Source of the DNA: Fulvimarina sp039652615
Lineage (GTDB): Bacteria; Pseudomonadota; Alphaproteobacteria; Rhizobiales; Rhizobiaceae
Direction of reading: 5' to 3'
Length of the DNA stretch: 64,000 bases
Assembly (NCBI RefSeq): GCF_039652615.1
Contig: NZ_JBDJAC010000011.1
Coordinates: forward strand, 62,001-126,000
The translations under genes were made by a program, and so were the position numbers. Positions 1-9,297 of the stretch are shown one piece after another. Below the pieces are notes generated by a model. That model searched no databases. It worked only from the letters and a program-made list of their open reading frames with translations, and had not been told where the DNA came from. Position 1 is the first letter of the stretch. Every line of letters starts with the position of its first letter.

Positions 1-442
1 GGCTCAACCGCTCACCGGGCAGCGGCCGCAGCCAGACATCCGCATCGAGACCGACCTGGTGGGAGGAATGGCCGAAGGGCATCGGTCCGCCCCGCGCCAT
101 GGACATGTCGCCGAAGAGAACGCCCGGCCAGATGCCCTGGCGCTTGGCCTTGGTGGCGAAATCCTTCAGGAAGGAAACGAGGACCGGGTGCCCCCAGCGC
201 CGGTCACGCGATAGGCGCATGGCCTGCCATGCTTCACCGTCCGCCGGAAGCTGAGCGGCGCCCGCAAGGCAGCCCTTGGAATAAAAGCCGATGCTTTCAG
301 TGGGCAGCGGCGCCGGGGACCGGGCGGTTTCGAAGAGTGTCTTCGCGGCGGGTTCCGCCGAGGCTGTCAGGGGCGAGAGGCTCAACGCGCAGCCAAGGAC
401 GACCGATTTGGGCCATGCCAACATATTCCTTGAAACGCCCAT
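1..442 (-). CDS. mepA: MepA penicillin-insensitive murein endopeptidase, partial (C-terminus off window)
   Basis: Read on the minus strand from ATG at 442, the frame stays open to the window edge, giving about 147 residues of the N-terminal part. It opens with a signal peptide: hydrophobic core near residues 12-27 and a likely cut after ASA. It then contains GGPMPFGHSSHQVGLDADVW, the LAS-family zinc motif in which the His of SHQVG and the second Asp of DAD bind zinc. MepA cleaves D-Ala-mDAP cross-links in periplasmic peptidoglycan. A second in-frame ATG at 424, closer to an AAGGA, is an alternative start. The remainder, with the third zinc ligand, lies outside the window. Confidence 0.85.
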   Translation of the reverse strand, partial: MGVSRNMLAWPKSVVLGCALSLSPLTASAEPAAKTLFETARSPAPLPTESIGFYSKGCLAGAAQLPADGEAWQAMRLSRDRRWGHPVLVSFLKDFATKAKRQGIWPGVLFGDMSMARGGPMPFGHSSHQVGLDADVWLRPLPGERLS

Positions 443-611
443 GCTTTGCCTCGTCGATCCGTCTCGCCGCGCCGAAATTCGGCTAACCGGAAAGAGCTTG
501 GAGCCCTCGGTATCGCGGCACTTGAGAACGGGAATGGCGAAGAGGTTCGTCGAAACGATGACGGCCCGGATCGAAATCCGGGCCCCCATCTGCAGTCTGC
601 TTTGCGAAGGT

Positions 612-1616
612 TCAGGCCACGAGCATGGTCCTGATCGCGGACAGGTCCTTCAGCGGGGTTGCGGGACGCGCGCCGATCTTCTCGATGATGTGCGCGGCAC
701 ATTCGACGCCGAGGCGGCCGCAGATCTCGCTCGGCATGCCGTCGATGTAACCCTTGAGGAAACCGCCGGCGAAGGCATCGCCCGCCCCCGTCGCATCGAC
801 GACCTTCTCCACCTTGCGCGCCGGCACCACCGTGCGGGTCTGACCTTCGACCACGATGCAGCCCTTCTCGCTGCGCGTGACGACGGCGAGCCTGGGCGCG
901 TCGCGGCCAAGGCCGTCGAGAGCGTCGTCGAGATTGTCGGTCTCGTAGAGCGACAGGGCCTCGGCCTCGTTGGCAAAGACGATATCGACCGTGCCGGAGC
1001 GCAAAAGATCGAGGAATTCGGCGCGGTAACGCTCGACGCAGAAGGAGTCCGACAGGCTCATGGCGACCTGGTTGCCGGCCTCGTGGGCGATCTTCGCAGC
1101 TTTGACGATCGCTTCCTTGGCGCGGGGCGGGTCCCAGAGATAGCCCTCGAAATAGGTGATCTTCGAGCCCTTCACGAGTTCCTCGTCGATGTCCTCGGGG
1201 CCGAGTTCGGTGCAGGCGCCGAGAAAGGTGTTCATCGAACGCTCGCCATCGGGCGTCACGAGGATGAGGCAGCGCGCGGTGGGCTCGCCGTCGCCGCTAT
1301 TGGGCGCGGTCTCGAAGGTGATACCGATCGAGCGGATGTCGTGGGTGAAGATCGAGCCGAGCTGATCGTCCGCGACCTTGCCGATATACGCGCCCTTGCC
1401 GTCGAGGCTCGTGAAACAGGCGGCCGTGTTCGCCGCGCTTCCGCCCGATGCCTCCATTCCCGGCGGCATCGCGCCGTAAAGCTGCTCGGCACGGCCTGTG
1501 TCGATCAGGGTCATGCCGCCCTTCTGGATGGACTCTGTCGTCAGAAAGTCCTCGTCGCAATGGGAAATGACGTCGACGATCGCGTTGCCGATGCACAGGA
1601 GGTCGGAATTGGCCAT
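612..1616 (-). CDS. PfkB-family kinase, adenosine kinase-like
   Basis: The protein has 334 residues from MANSDLLCIGNAIVDVI. This start is preferred over one 26 codons upstream because homology begins here and an AAGGA lies about 6 bases before the ATG. Ribokinase/PfkB signatures are visible: GGSAANTA near residue 55 (substrate lid) and DATGAGDAFAGGFL near residue 285, whose Asp is the catalytic base. Alphaproteobacterial members are usually annotated adenosine kinase, making AMP from adenosine and ATP in the cytosol. The position beside guaB, divergently transcribed, suits a purine role. Substrate specificity cannot be read from sequence; a sugar or other nucleoside kinase is possible. Confidence 0.85.
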   Translation of the reverse strand: MANSDLLCIGNAIVDVISHCDEDFLTTESIQKGGMTLIDTGRAEQLYGAMPPGMEASGGSAANTAACFTSLDGKGAYIGKVADDQLGSIFTHDIRSIGITFETAPNSGDGEPTARCLILVTPDGERSMNTFLGACTELGPEDIDEELVKGSKITYFEGYLWDPPRAKEAIVKAAKIAHEAGNQVAMSLSDSFCVERYRAEFLDLLRSGTVDIVFANEAEALSLYETDNLDDALDGLGRDAPRLAVVTRSEKGCIVVEGQTRTVVPARKVEKVVDATGAGDAFAGGFLKGYIDGMPSEICGRLGVECAAHIIEKIGARPATPLKDLSAIRTMLVA

Positions 1617-1922
1617 GAAGATCCTTGTTGTGTGCGAATGCGCGTCGCCGTCGGTACTGGCGCCACGCTCGTCTCGATTGCCCGGTTCTGCCATCTCGAT
1701 ACCGAAAGAGAAAAGCTCTGGCTAGGCGAGGGGGCGTAATCGCTCTTCGGAATGGTCCAGCTGATGGTGCGGGACAGTCTTTCTGCACGCTTGTTAAGCG
1801 AACTGACACTGTTCTTTGTCTTCCCAATGTCAAGGAGGCATGATAGCGGATGCCGCCATCCTTTTGCACCGCACGCGCGTAGACCCCGCGTGTCGTCCTT
1901 AAGGCTCTTCGAAAGGACTGGC

Positions 1923-3425
1923 ATGGCCCGCATCATCGAGACCGCTACCGGCACCACCGCTCTCACCTTCGACGACGTTCTCCTGCAGCCCGGGCATTCC
2001 GAAGTCATGCCCGGCCAGGTCGATGTCGCAACCAAGATCACCCGCGAAATTGCGCTGAACATTCCGATCCTCTCCGCCGCAATGGACACGGTGACGGAGT
2101 CCGGGCTCGCGATCGCGGTGGCCCAGGCGGGCGGCATCGGCGTCATCCACAGGAATTTCACGCCCGTCGAACAGGCCGAGCAGGTGCGGCAGGTCAAGAA
2201 GTTCGAAAGCGGCATGGTCGTCAATCCCGTGACGATCGGCCCAAAGGCGACGCTCGGCGACGCCCGCGCCCTGATGGCGCAGCATCGCATCTCCGGCATT
2301 CCGGTGGTGGACAAGGGCAATCATGGCGGCACGGCGCGCGGCAAGCTCGTCGGCATCCTGACGAACCGCGACGTGCGCTTTGCCTCCGACGACGATCAGC
2401 CGATCCACGAGCTGATGACCAAGGAGGGCCTCGTCACCGTCGACGAGAGCGTCACCCAGCAGGAAGCCAAGCGTCTTCTCCATCAGCACCGGATCGAGAA
2501 GCTGCTGGTCACGGACGACCAGGGCTTTTGCATCGGCCTCATCACGGTGAAGGACATCGAAAAGTCGCAGCTTCACCCGATGGCGGCGAAGGATGCCCAG
2601 GGCCGTCTCCTCGCCTCGGCCGCGACCAGTGTCGGCGAAGACGGTTTCGAGCGGGCCGAACGCCTGATCGATGCCGGCGTCGATCTTCTCGTCATCGACA
2701 CCGCCCATGGCCATTCCCAGCGGGTGCTCGACATGGTCTCGCGGGTGAAGGCGCTCTCCAACAGCGTCCAGATCATCGCCGGCAATGTCGCAACGCCGTC
2801 CGGCACCAAGGCATTGATCGATGCGGGCGCGGACGGTGTGAAGGTCGGCATCGGTCCCGGTTCCATCTGCACGACCCGTGTGGTCGCGGGCGTCGGCATG
2901 CCACAGCTTGCCGCCGTCATGGGCGCTGCCGAAGAAGCGGCCAAGCAGAACGTTCCGGTCATCGCCGATGGCGGTATCAAGTTCTCCGGCGATCTTGCCA
3001 AGGCGCTCGCGGCCGGCGCGGCCGGCGCCATGGTCGGCTCGCTGCTTGCCGGCACGGACGAAAGCCCCGGCGAGGTCTATCTCTATCAGGGCCGCTCCTT
3101 CAAAGCCTATCGCGGCATGGGCTCGGTCGGCGCGATGGCGCGCGGCTCGGCCGACCGCTACTTCCAGGCGGAAGTGCGCGACACGCTGAAGCTGGTGCCG
3201 GAAGGGATCGAGGGCCAGGTCGCCTATAAGGGGCCGGTTGGCGGTGTCCTCCACCAGCTCACCGGCGGGCTTCGCGCTGCCATGGGTTATGTGGGCGCGA
3301 AGAACCTCGAAGAGTTCCGCAACAAGGCCGAGTTCGTCCGCATTTCCAATGCGGGTCTGCGCGAAAGCCATGCCCACGACGTGACGATCACCCGCGAAAG
3401 TCCGAACTATCCGACAGGCGGTTAA
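1923..3425 (+). CDS. guaB: Inosine-5'-monophosphate dehydrogenase
   Basis: The protein has 500 residues, normal for IMPDH. It oxidises IMP to XMP with NAD, the committed step to GMP. The start MARIIETATG follows AAGGACTGGC; upstream in-frame codons are not needed. TFDDVLLQPG opens the TIM barrel. Two CBS domains fill about residues 95-220 (including GIPVVD and GILTNRD). The catalytic loop GPGSICTTRVV places the active-site Cys at residue 316, and the flap AYRGMGSVGAM follows. A repeat and a strong hairpin lie between its stop and the converging hydantoinase gene. Confidence 0.97.
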   Translation: MARIIETATGTTALTFDDVLLQPGHSEVMPGQVDVATKITREIALNIPILSAAMDTVTESGLAIAVAQAGGIGVIHRNFTPVEQAEQVRQVKKFESGMVVNPVTIGPKATLGDARALMAQHRISGIPVVDKGNHGGTARGKLVGILTNRDVRFASDDDQPIHELMTKEGLVTVDESVTQQEAKRLLHQHRIEKLLVTDDQGFCIGLITVKDIEKSQLHPMAAKDAQGRLLASAATSVGEDGFERAERLIDAGVDLLVIDTAHGHSQRVLDMVSRVKALSNSVQIIAGNVATPSGTKALIDAGADGVKVGIGPGSICTTRVVAGVGMPQLAAVMGAAEEAAKQNVPVIADGGIKFSGDLAKALAAGAAGAMVGSLLAGTDESPGEVYLYQGRSFKAYRGMGSVGAMARGSADRYFQAEVRDTLKLVPEGIEGQVAYKGPVGGVLHQLTGGLRAAMGYVGAKNLEEFRNKAEFVRISNAGLRESHAHDVTITRESPNYPTGG

Positions 3426-3488
3426 GTCCGTATCCGGCTGATCAAGCCGGGGACGCTATCGAAGCCCGCGCGGCGCCTGAGCGTCGTC

Positions 3489-3521
3489 AAATCCGTTACC
3501 GCGAAGCGATCAAACGGATTT
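3489..3521. repeat. Hairpin repeat module H2 (copy 1)
   Basis: Nine-base perfect arms AAATCCGTT and AACGGATTT enclose ACCGCGAAGCGATCA. Nearly the same sequence recurs at 10523-10553 (one base differs in the loop centre, one in the right loop). It lies directly before the longer repeat copy at 3531-3642, so the two may be parts of one mobile or replicating intergenic unit. Confidence 0.7.
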
Positions 3522-3530
3522 CGTATGAGA

Positions 3531-3642
3531 CCGGCGGACCTTTGAGACCATCGGTTTCATGGGTCGTCGGCAGCCCGAGCGGCGTTTGAGCCGTTTGCCG
3601 GGCGTGGATTGACCCAACGGGTCAATTCATTCGTCCGGCGGT
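3531..3642 (+). repeat. Dispersed intergenic repeat, copy A (X-H order)
   Basis: This is a 112-base element running from CCGGCGGACCTTTGAGACC to GTCCGGCGGTAT. Its left part, X, contains ACCATCGGTTTCATGG and GTCGGCAGCCCGAGCGGCG. Its right part, H, is a hairpin: GGATTGACCC, AAC, GGGTCAATTC. The same string recurs almost unchanged at 26096-26213, reverse-complemented at 52895-53015, and rearranged at 62325-62460. No ORF in it is conserved between copies. Confidence 0.85.
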
Positions 3643-3677
3643 ATAAGTCCGGCGTTTTGAAAGACGAATTTTATACA

Positions 3678-3714
3678 AATGGCCCCTGGAAAGATCTGCT
3701 TTCCAGGGGCCATT
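3678..3714. terminator. Strong convergent hairpin terminator
   Basis: A perfect 16-bp stem (AATGGCCCCTGGAAAG and its reverse complement) closes a 5-base loop, ATCTG. It sits between the 3' ends of guaB (plus) and the hydantoinase gene (minus). T-rich flanks on the minus-strand reading suggest it stops the hydantoinase transcript; on the plus side the tail is only weakly T-rich. Confidence 0.7.
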
Positions 3715-3768
3715 CGTTGTTTGGGCAAGCTTCACTCAGCCGCCCGGCTTCTGCCATCGGGCGCCTGA

Positions 3769-6700
3769 TCAGCCCTTGCCTTGGCTCCCACTGCCGAAGC
3801 CGCCGGATGTCGGCGTTCTGACGATCACCGCCTCGCCGGCTTCGAGAACCGTCTGGTCGCAGGGGTTCAATGCTTCCGTTTCGCCGCTCGACCGCCTGAC
3901 GAGGGTTTCGCCTGTTTCGCCCGGCTCCCCGCCTTCTATGCCCTCGGGCGGGCGCGTCCGGTGGGAGGAGAGGATGGAGCAGTCCATGCGCTCCAGAAAA
4001 CGGATCCTGCGCTCGGTGCCATCGCCGCCGCGTTTCGCCCCGGCGCCGCCAGAGCCCTCGCGAATGTGGAAGTCCTCCAGCACCACCGGATAGCGCATTT
4101 CGAGAATTTCCGGGTCGGTCAGCCGCGAATTCGTCATGTGGCAGTGAACGCCGTCCGTCCCGGCAAAGGCAGTGCCGTCGTTGAGCCTGCCGGCGGGCGA
4201 GCCCGAGCAGATGGTCTCGTAATACTGGTAGGTCTCGTTGCCGAAAGTGAGATTGTTCATCGTGCCCTGATGATTGGCGAGCGCGCCGAAGGCCTGAAAA
4301 AGTGCGTTCGTCACGTGCTGGGACGTTTCCACATTGCCGGCGACGACGGCGGCCGGATAGCTGGGCTTCAGCATGGAGCCATCGGGGATGACGATCTCGA
4401 CCGGTCGAAGGCAGCCGGCATTCATCGGGATCGGCTTTTCGACCATCACCCGGAAGGCATAGAGCACGGCTGCGCGGGTTACCGGCTCCGGCGCGTTGAA
4501 ATTGTTCTCGCGCATCTCGGACGTGCCGGAAAAGTCGACCTTGGCCGTCCTGTTCGCCCTGTCGACCGTGATCTTCACACGAATGGTCTGTCCGGTATCG
4601 GTCGGATACTCGCATTCGCAATCGGACAGTTTCTCGATGAGGCCGCGCACGGCTTCGGCGGCATTGTCCTGCACATGGCCCATATAGGCCTTGACCGTGT
4701 CGAGGCCGAAGGTTTCGACCATGCGGCGCAGTTCCGTAACGCCCTTTTCGTTCGCGGCTATCTGGGCTTTCAGATCCGCGACGTTCTGGGCCGGATTGCG
4801 CGCCGGATAGGTGTGTCCGGTGAGGATATTGAGGGTTTCCTCCTCTTGGAAAATGCCTTCCGCGACGAGTTTCAGATTGTCGATCAGAACACCTTCCTCG
4901 TCCACCTTCGTGGCGCGGGGTGTCATCGAACCCGGCGCGATGCCGCCGACATCGGCATGATGGCCGCGTGAGGCGACGTAGAAGAGGATACGCCGCGACT
5001 CCTCACCCGCCTCGCTATGCTCGGCATCGGAGAAAACCGGCGTCACCACCGTGATGTCCGGCAGATGGGTGCCGCCGTTATAGGGCGCGTTGAGGGCGAA
5101 CACGTCGCCGGGTTTGATCCGTCCTTCGTTCGCCTTGATGATCGCCTCCACCGAGCGGTCCATGGAGCCGAGATGGACGGGCATGTGGGGAGCGTTGGCG
5201 ACCAGTGCGCCGCTTTCGTCGAAGACCGCGCAGGAAAAGTCGAGCCGTTCCTTGATGTTCACCGAGGAGGACGTGTTCTGCAGCGTCACGCCCATCTGCT
5301 CGGCGATCGACATGAAGAGATTGTTGAAGACTTCGAGGAGCACCGGATCGGCGCCCTCCTTGCCGGCCTGACCCGTGCCGAGCGCGGCAAGGCGCGGCTT
5401 CTTTTCGGTGCGCTTCATCAGGATATTGCCGGCTGCGGTCTTCTCCGCGCGCCAGCCCGGTTCGACGACGATGGTCTGGTTCGGCTCGATGATCAGCGCC
5501 GGGCCGTTCAGCGCGGCCTGCGTTGAAAGGGTCTCGGAGCGATAGACACTGGCGGAGCGATGCTCCCCATCCGTGAAGATCTCAACGGTTTCCGTGGCTT
5601 CGGCGTCCGCTCCAGCCTCGGAAGCGGTCGTCTCCGCCAGGTCTTCGTCCCGGATCTCGCTCGCCTCCAGCGAGACCGTCTCCACCGTGATCGCCCGGCC
5701 TTCGTAGATGAAGCCGAACTGCGCCTTGTGGGCGGTCTCGAACCCACGCCGCGCCTCGCCGAGATCTCCGGTCCAGGCGACGGGAAGCGTCGTATCCGTG
5801 CCATCGTAGCGCAATTGCAGGATCGTTTCGGTTTCGATGCGATCCTCGGAGAGCCCCTGGCTTGTCAGTTCGCCGGTCGCCTCTTCGGTGAGGCGTTTTT
5901 CGAGAGGGTCGATCTCGCCAGCCGCTTTCTCGTCGAGCGGGATCACCAGCGCCTGGGACCAGCTCGCAAAAAGGGAGGACAGCCCGATCCCGTAGGCGGA
6001 GAGAAGCCCCGACATCGGATGGATCAGCACCGTCTCCATGGAGAGGGCATCGGCGACGAGGCAGGCATGCTGGCCGCCCGCGCCGCCAAAGGAATTCAGA
6101 AGATAGGTCGAGACATCGTAGCCGCGCTGGACGGAAATCTTCTTCACCGCGTTCGCCATGTTCTCGACGGCGATGGTGAGGAAGCCCTCGGCGATTGCCT
6201 CAAGCGAGCGATCGCCCCCGAGCTCCGCCTTCAGCGCCCCGAACTTCTCGCGCACGATTTCCGCGTTAAGCGGCTGATCCTGATTCTCGCCGAACACCGC
6301 CGGAAAGAGAGACGGGCGGAGTTTGCCGAGCATGACATTGGCATCCGTCACCGTCAGCGGCCCGCCCTTGCCATAGGCCGCAGGGCCCGGATGGGCACCG
6401 GCCGAGGCCGGCCCCACCTGGAACCGGCCCTGATCGATGGAGAGGATCGAGCCGCCGCCCGCCGCCACCGTATGGATGCGCATCATCGGCGCGCGGATGC
6501 GAACGCCGGCGACCTCGGAATCCAGCGCGCGTTCGAACGAACCCGCATAATGGGTGACGTCGGTCGAGGTACCGCCCATGTCGAAGCCGATGATCTTGTC
6601 GAAACCCGCCGCCTTGCCGGTTTCCGCCATGCCGACCACGCCGCCTGCGGGGCCGGACAGGATCGCATCCTTGCCGTCGAACATCTCGGCCGCCGTCAGC

Positions 6701-7467
6701 CCGCCCGAGGACATCATGAACTGGAGGGACGGGGCCTTCGCCTCGCCGGTTTCGGCGCCGAGCGCAGAGGCGACCTTGTCCACATAGCGCCTCAGGATCG
6801 GCGTCAGATAGGCATCCACCACCGCCGTATCTCCGCGCCCGACGAGCTTTACCAGCGGCGAGACCTCGTGGCCGGTCGAGACCTGAGAAAAGCCGGCCTC
6901 TTCCGCGAGGGCCTTGGCCTGCTTCTCGTGATCGGGATAGCGCCAGGAATGCATGAAGCAGATGGCGCAGGCGTCGATGCCGTCCGCCTTTGTCGCCTTG
7001 AGAGCCTCGCGTGCCGCCGCCGCGTCGAATTCGGTCTCGACCGTGCCGTCGGCGAGAACGCGCTCGGGGATCTCGACGACCCGCTCGTAAAGCTGTTCGG
7101 GAAGGATGATCTGTTTGGCAAAGATGTCCGGTCGCGCCTGATAGGCAATCTTCAGCGCGTCGCGAAAGCCGCGCGTGATGAGAAGCAGCGTCCGGTCGCC
7201 CTTTCTCTCCAGAAGCGCATTGGTCGCAACCGTCGTTCCCATGCGCACCGTGCCGATGCGCGCGGGAGGAATCGGCCCGCCGGTTTCGATGCCGAGGGTG
7301 CGCCGAATGCCTTCGAGCGCGGCATCCTCGTAGACGCCGGGATTTTCCGAAAGGAGCTTCAGGGGCGAGAGCGAGCCGTCCGGCCCCTTCGCGATGACAT
7401 CGGTGAAGGTACCACCCCGGTCGATCCAGAAATCATAGGCGCCCGCCCTTGTCGTTTCGCTCGTCAT
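3769..7467 (-). CDS. Hydantoinase A/B fusion, 5-oxoprolinase family
   Basis: The protein has 1232 residues from MTSETTRAGAYDFWIDRGG; a longer frame reaches 7626, but homology begins here and AAGGA lies just upstream. The N-terminal HyuA half has the ASKHA-type motifs DRGGTFTDV (residues 15-23) and GFDMGGTSTDVTH. The C-terminal HyuB half has ANAPHMPVHLGSM and DVGGIAPGSMTP. The family performs ATP-dependent opening of cyclic amides: 5-oxoproline to glutamate, or hydantoins. Full-length A-B fusions of about 1200-1290 residues are typical of 5-oxoprolinase (OplAH), and N-methylhydantoinase is the main alternative. It stands alone on the minus strand, with no hydantoin racemase or transporter beside it. 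Confidence 0.9.
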   Translation of the reverse strand: MTSETTRAGAYDFWIDRGGTFTDVIAKGPDGSLSPLKLLSENPGVYEDAALEGIRRTLGIETGGPIPPARIGTVRMGTTVATNALLERKGDRTLLLITRGFRDALKIAYQARPDIFAKQIILPEQLYERVVEIPERVLADGTVETEFDAAAAREALKATKADGIDACAICFMHSWRYPDHEKQAKALAEEAGFSQVSTGHEVSPLVKLVGRGDTAVVDAYLTPILRRYVDKVASALGAETGEAKAPSLQFMMSSGGLTAAEMFDGKDAILSGPAGGVVGMAETGKAAGFDKIIGFDMGGTSTDVTHYAGSFERALDSEVAGVRIRAPMMRIHTVAAGGGSILSIDQGRFQVGPASAGAHPGPAAYGKGGPLTVTDANVMLGKLRPSLFPAVFGENQDQPLNAEIVREKFGALKAELGGDRSLEAIAEGFLTIAVENMANAVKKISVQRGYDVSTYLLNSFGGAGGQHACLVADALSMETVLIHPMSGLLSAYGIGLSSLFASWSQALVIPLDEKAAGEIDPLEKRLTEEATGELTSQGLSEDRIETETILQLRYDGTDTTLPVAWTGDLGEARRGFETAHKAQFGFIYEGRAITVETVSLEASEIRDEDLAETTASEAGADAEATETVEIFTDGEHRSASVYRSETLSTQAALNGPALIIEPNQTIVVEPGWRAEKTAAGNILMKRTEKKPRLAALGTGQAGKEGADPVLLEVFNNLFMSIAEQMGVTLQNTSSSVNIKERLDFSCAVFDESGALVANAPHMPVHLGSMDRSVEAIIKANEGRIKPGDVFALNAPYNGGTHLPDITVVTPVFSDAEHSEAGEESRRILFYVASRGHHADVGGIAPGSMTPRATKVDEEGVLIDNLKLVAEGIFQEEETLNILTGHTYPARNPAQNVADLKAQIAANEKGVTELRRMVETFGLDTVKAYMGHVQDNAAEAVRGLIEKLSDCECEYPTDTGQTIRVKITVDRANRTAKVDFSGTSEMRENNFNAPEPVTRAAVLYAFRVMVEKPIPMNAGCLRPVEIVIPDGSMLKPSYPAAVVAGNVETSQHVTNALFQAFGALANHQGTMNNLTFGNETYQYYETICSGSPAGRLNDGTAFAGTDGVHCHMTNSRLTDPEILEMRYPVVLEDFHIREGSGGAGAKRGGDGTERRIRFLERMDCSILSSHRTRPPEGIEGGEPGETGETLVRRSSGETEALNPCDQTVLEAGEAVIVRTPTSGGFGSGSQGKG

Positions 7468-7671
7468 TGCCGGCAATCCTTGACCCGTTCCTGAAGGCGA
7501 CCGCATGATGACGGTCTCACCCACGGTGATATGGCGCAGGAGACCAGATGGACATGATCGGGTGAAGCCCTCTTGCGCCAAAAAGCGAAAATCACGACAA
7601 GCAATCGAGACAAACGACCGGCGCATCGTGGATCAACGCTGGCATTCGAGATTTCCTGGAGGAAACCGCCC

Positions 7672-8271
7672 ATGTCGCAAGGCATCGTGCTCGCATCGTC
7701 GAGCGTCCATCGCCGCGAGCTTCTGAAGAATGCCGGGGTCGATTTCATCACCGAATCGGCCGAGATCGACGAGCGCGCCGTCGAGGCCCCGCTGAAGGAC
7801 TCAGGCGTTTCCCCAGACGAGATCGCCCAGATTCTCGCCGAATCCAAAGCGGTCGATGTGTCGGAGCGCCACCCCAAGAGCCTCGTCATCGGCGCGGACC
7901 AGACGCTTTCGCTCGGCGATCAGGTGTTCCACAAACCGGCCAATATGGAAGAGGCGCGCCGGGCGCTGCTGACGCTGTCCGGCAAGACCCATCATCTCAA
8001 CAGCGCCGTCGTTCTGGTCGAGAACGGCGAGGTCGTCTGGCGTCACACCTCCATCGCGGCCCTGACCATGCGCGAGCTCGATCCGGCTTTCGTCGGTCGC
8101 TATCTCGCCCAGTGCGGGCAAAAGTCGCTCACCAGCGTCGGCGGCTATCAGATCGAGAAGGAGGGCATCCAGCTGATGGAGGCGATCGAGGGCGATTACT
8201 TCACCATCATCGGCCTGCCCCTCCTGCCGCTTTTGAAGGAGTTGAGGGCGCGCGGAGAACTCGATGGCTGA
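7672..8271 (+). CDS. maf: Maf-like nucleoside triphosphate pyrophosphatase
   Basis: The protein has 199 residues starting MSQGIVLASSSVHRRELL, preceded by TGGAGGAAACCGCC, a clear ribosome site that rejects the longer frame from 7573. Maf proteins hydrolyse non-canonical or modified NTPs to NMPs (house-cleaning). The signatures SSSVHRRELL, GADQTLSLGDQVFHKP (catalytic Asp) and GGYQIEKEG are all present. Its last 8 bases overlap aroE, giving the compact maf-aroE-coaE run common in alphaproteobacteria. Confidence 0.92.
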   Translation: MSQGIVLASSSVHRRELLKNAGVDFITESAEIDERAVEAPLKDSGVSPDEIAQILAESKAVDVSERHPKSLVIGADQTLSLGDQVFHKPANMEEARRALLTLSGKTHHLNSAVVLVENGEVVWRHTSIAALTMRELDPAFVGRYLAQCGQKSLTSVGGYQIEKEGIQLMEAIEGDYFTIIGLPLLPLLKELRARGELDG

Positions 8272-9277
8272 GAAGACCGACGAACAGCCGGCTGAACTTG
8301 AGCAAAGCCAGCAGACGATCGCCGAGCGGGACGCTGCCTGGGAGCCCAAGCCCTATGTGAGCGGGGAGAGCCGGGCGAGAGGCGAGAACTCGATCTTCGA
8401 CCCGGACTTCAACAAGCCGAAGATCGACGGGCCGTCCGCCTTCATCACCGGCTGGCCGGTCTGGCATTCGCGCTCGCCCCTGATCCACGGCCACTGGCTG
8501 AAGACCCTTGGTATCGCTGGCTCCTACGGCCGGCAGGGTGTGCCGCCGGAAGAGTTTTCGGTTTTCCTGAAGAGCCTGCGTGAAAAGGGCTTTGCCGGCG
8601 GCAATGTCACGATCCCGCACAAGGAAGCCGCCTTTCGCCATGTCGATGGGCGCGATGGTGCAGCCGAGGCAATCGGGGCCGTGAACACGCTCTGGTTCGA
8701 GGGCGACCGGCTGATCGGCGGCAACACCGATGCTTACGGGTTCGCGGCCAATCTGGACGAGCGGCTCATAGGCTGGGACAGTGCCGAATATGCCCTCGTC
8801 ATCGGGGCAGGGGGCGCGGCCCGGGCGGTGATCCATGCGCTGATCGAGCGTGGCGTGACCCATATCTTCGTCGTCAACCGCACGGTCTCGCGGGCCGAAA
8901 ATCTCGTGCGCGATTTCGGCCCCAAGCTCTCTGCCCATGGCGAAGATGAGCGGGACGAGCTTCTGACCATCGCTGATCTCGTCGTGAACACCGCGCCGAC
9001 GCCTGAACGCGATCCGGAACTCCCCGCATGGTTTCCGGAGAAACTCCCCGATCTCTCCATGATGAAGCGCGATGCAATGGTGACCGACATCGTCTATTCG
9101 CCGCTGATGACGCCGATCCTCCGTGCGGCCGAAAAGGAAGGGCTGAAGCATTGCGACGGCCTCGGCATGCTGCTCCATCAGGCCGTGCCGGGCTTCGAGC
9201 GCTGGTTCGGCACCCGTCCGGAGGTGACGGAGGATCTGCGCAGGATGGTGTTGCGCGATCTCGGGATCGAAGGCTGA
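8264..9277 (+). CDS. aroE: Shikimate dehydrogenase with N-terminal extension
   Basis: AroE reduces 3-dehydroshikimate with NADPH in the chorismate pathway. Motifs include WHSRSPLIHG, NVTIPHKE (catalytic Lys), GGNTDAYGF, the nucleotide loop GAGGAARAV and CDGLGMLLHQ. From ATG 8264 it has 337 residues, about 55 more than usual; the extra N-terminus is charged and low in homology. The ATG overlaps the end of maf, which favours translation coupling. An in-frame GTG at 8357 would give a near-standard protein, so the true start is unsettled. Confidence 0.92.
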   Translation: MAEKTDEQPAELEQSQQTIAERDAAWEPKPYVSGESRARGENSIFDPDFNKPKIDGPSAFITGWPVWHSRSPLIHGHWLKTLGIAGSYGRQGVPPEEFSVFLKSLREKGFAGGNVTIPHKEAAFRHVDGRDGAAEAIGAVNTLWFEGDRLIGGNTDAYGFAANLDERLIGWDSAEYALVIGAGGAARAVIHALIERGVTHIFVVNRTVSRAENLVRDFGPKLSAHGEDERDELLTIADLVVNTAPTPERDPELPAWFPEKLPDLSMMKRDAMVTDIVYSPLMTPILRAAEKEGLKHCDGLGMLLHQAVPGFERWFGTRPEVTEDLRRMVLRDLGIEG

Positions 9278-9297
9278 CCCATGAGGCTGGACACGCC

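Noticed and set aside
1695..1922. Possible purine riboswitch upstream of guaB
   Set aside because: No conserved three-way junction elements typical of the purine riboswitch could be found; only an AT-richer promoter-like stretch.
5560..7494. 644-codon plus-strand open frame opposite the hydantoinase gene
   Set aside because: It is an antisense shadow produced by high GC3; it lacks any family motif, while the opposite strand encodes a complete recognised enzyme.
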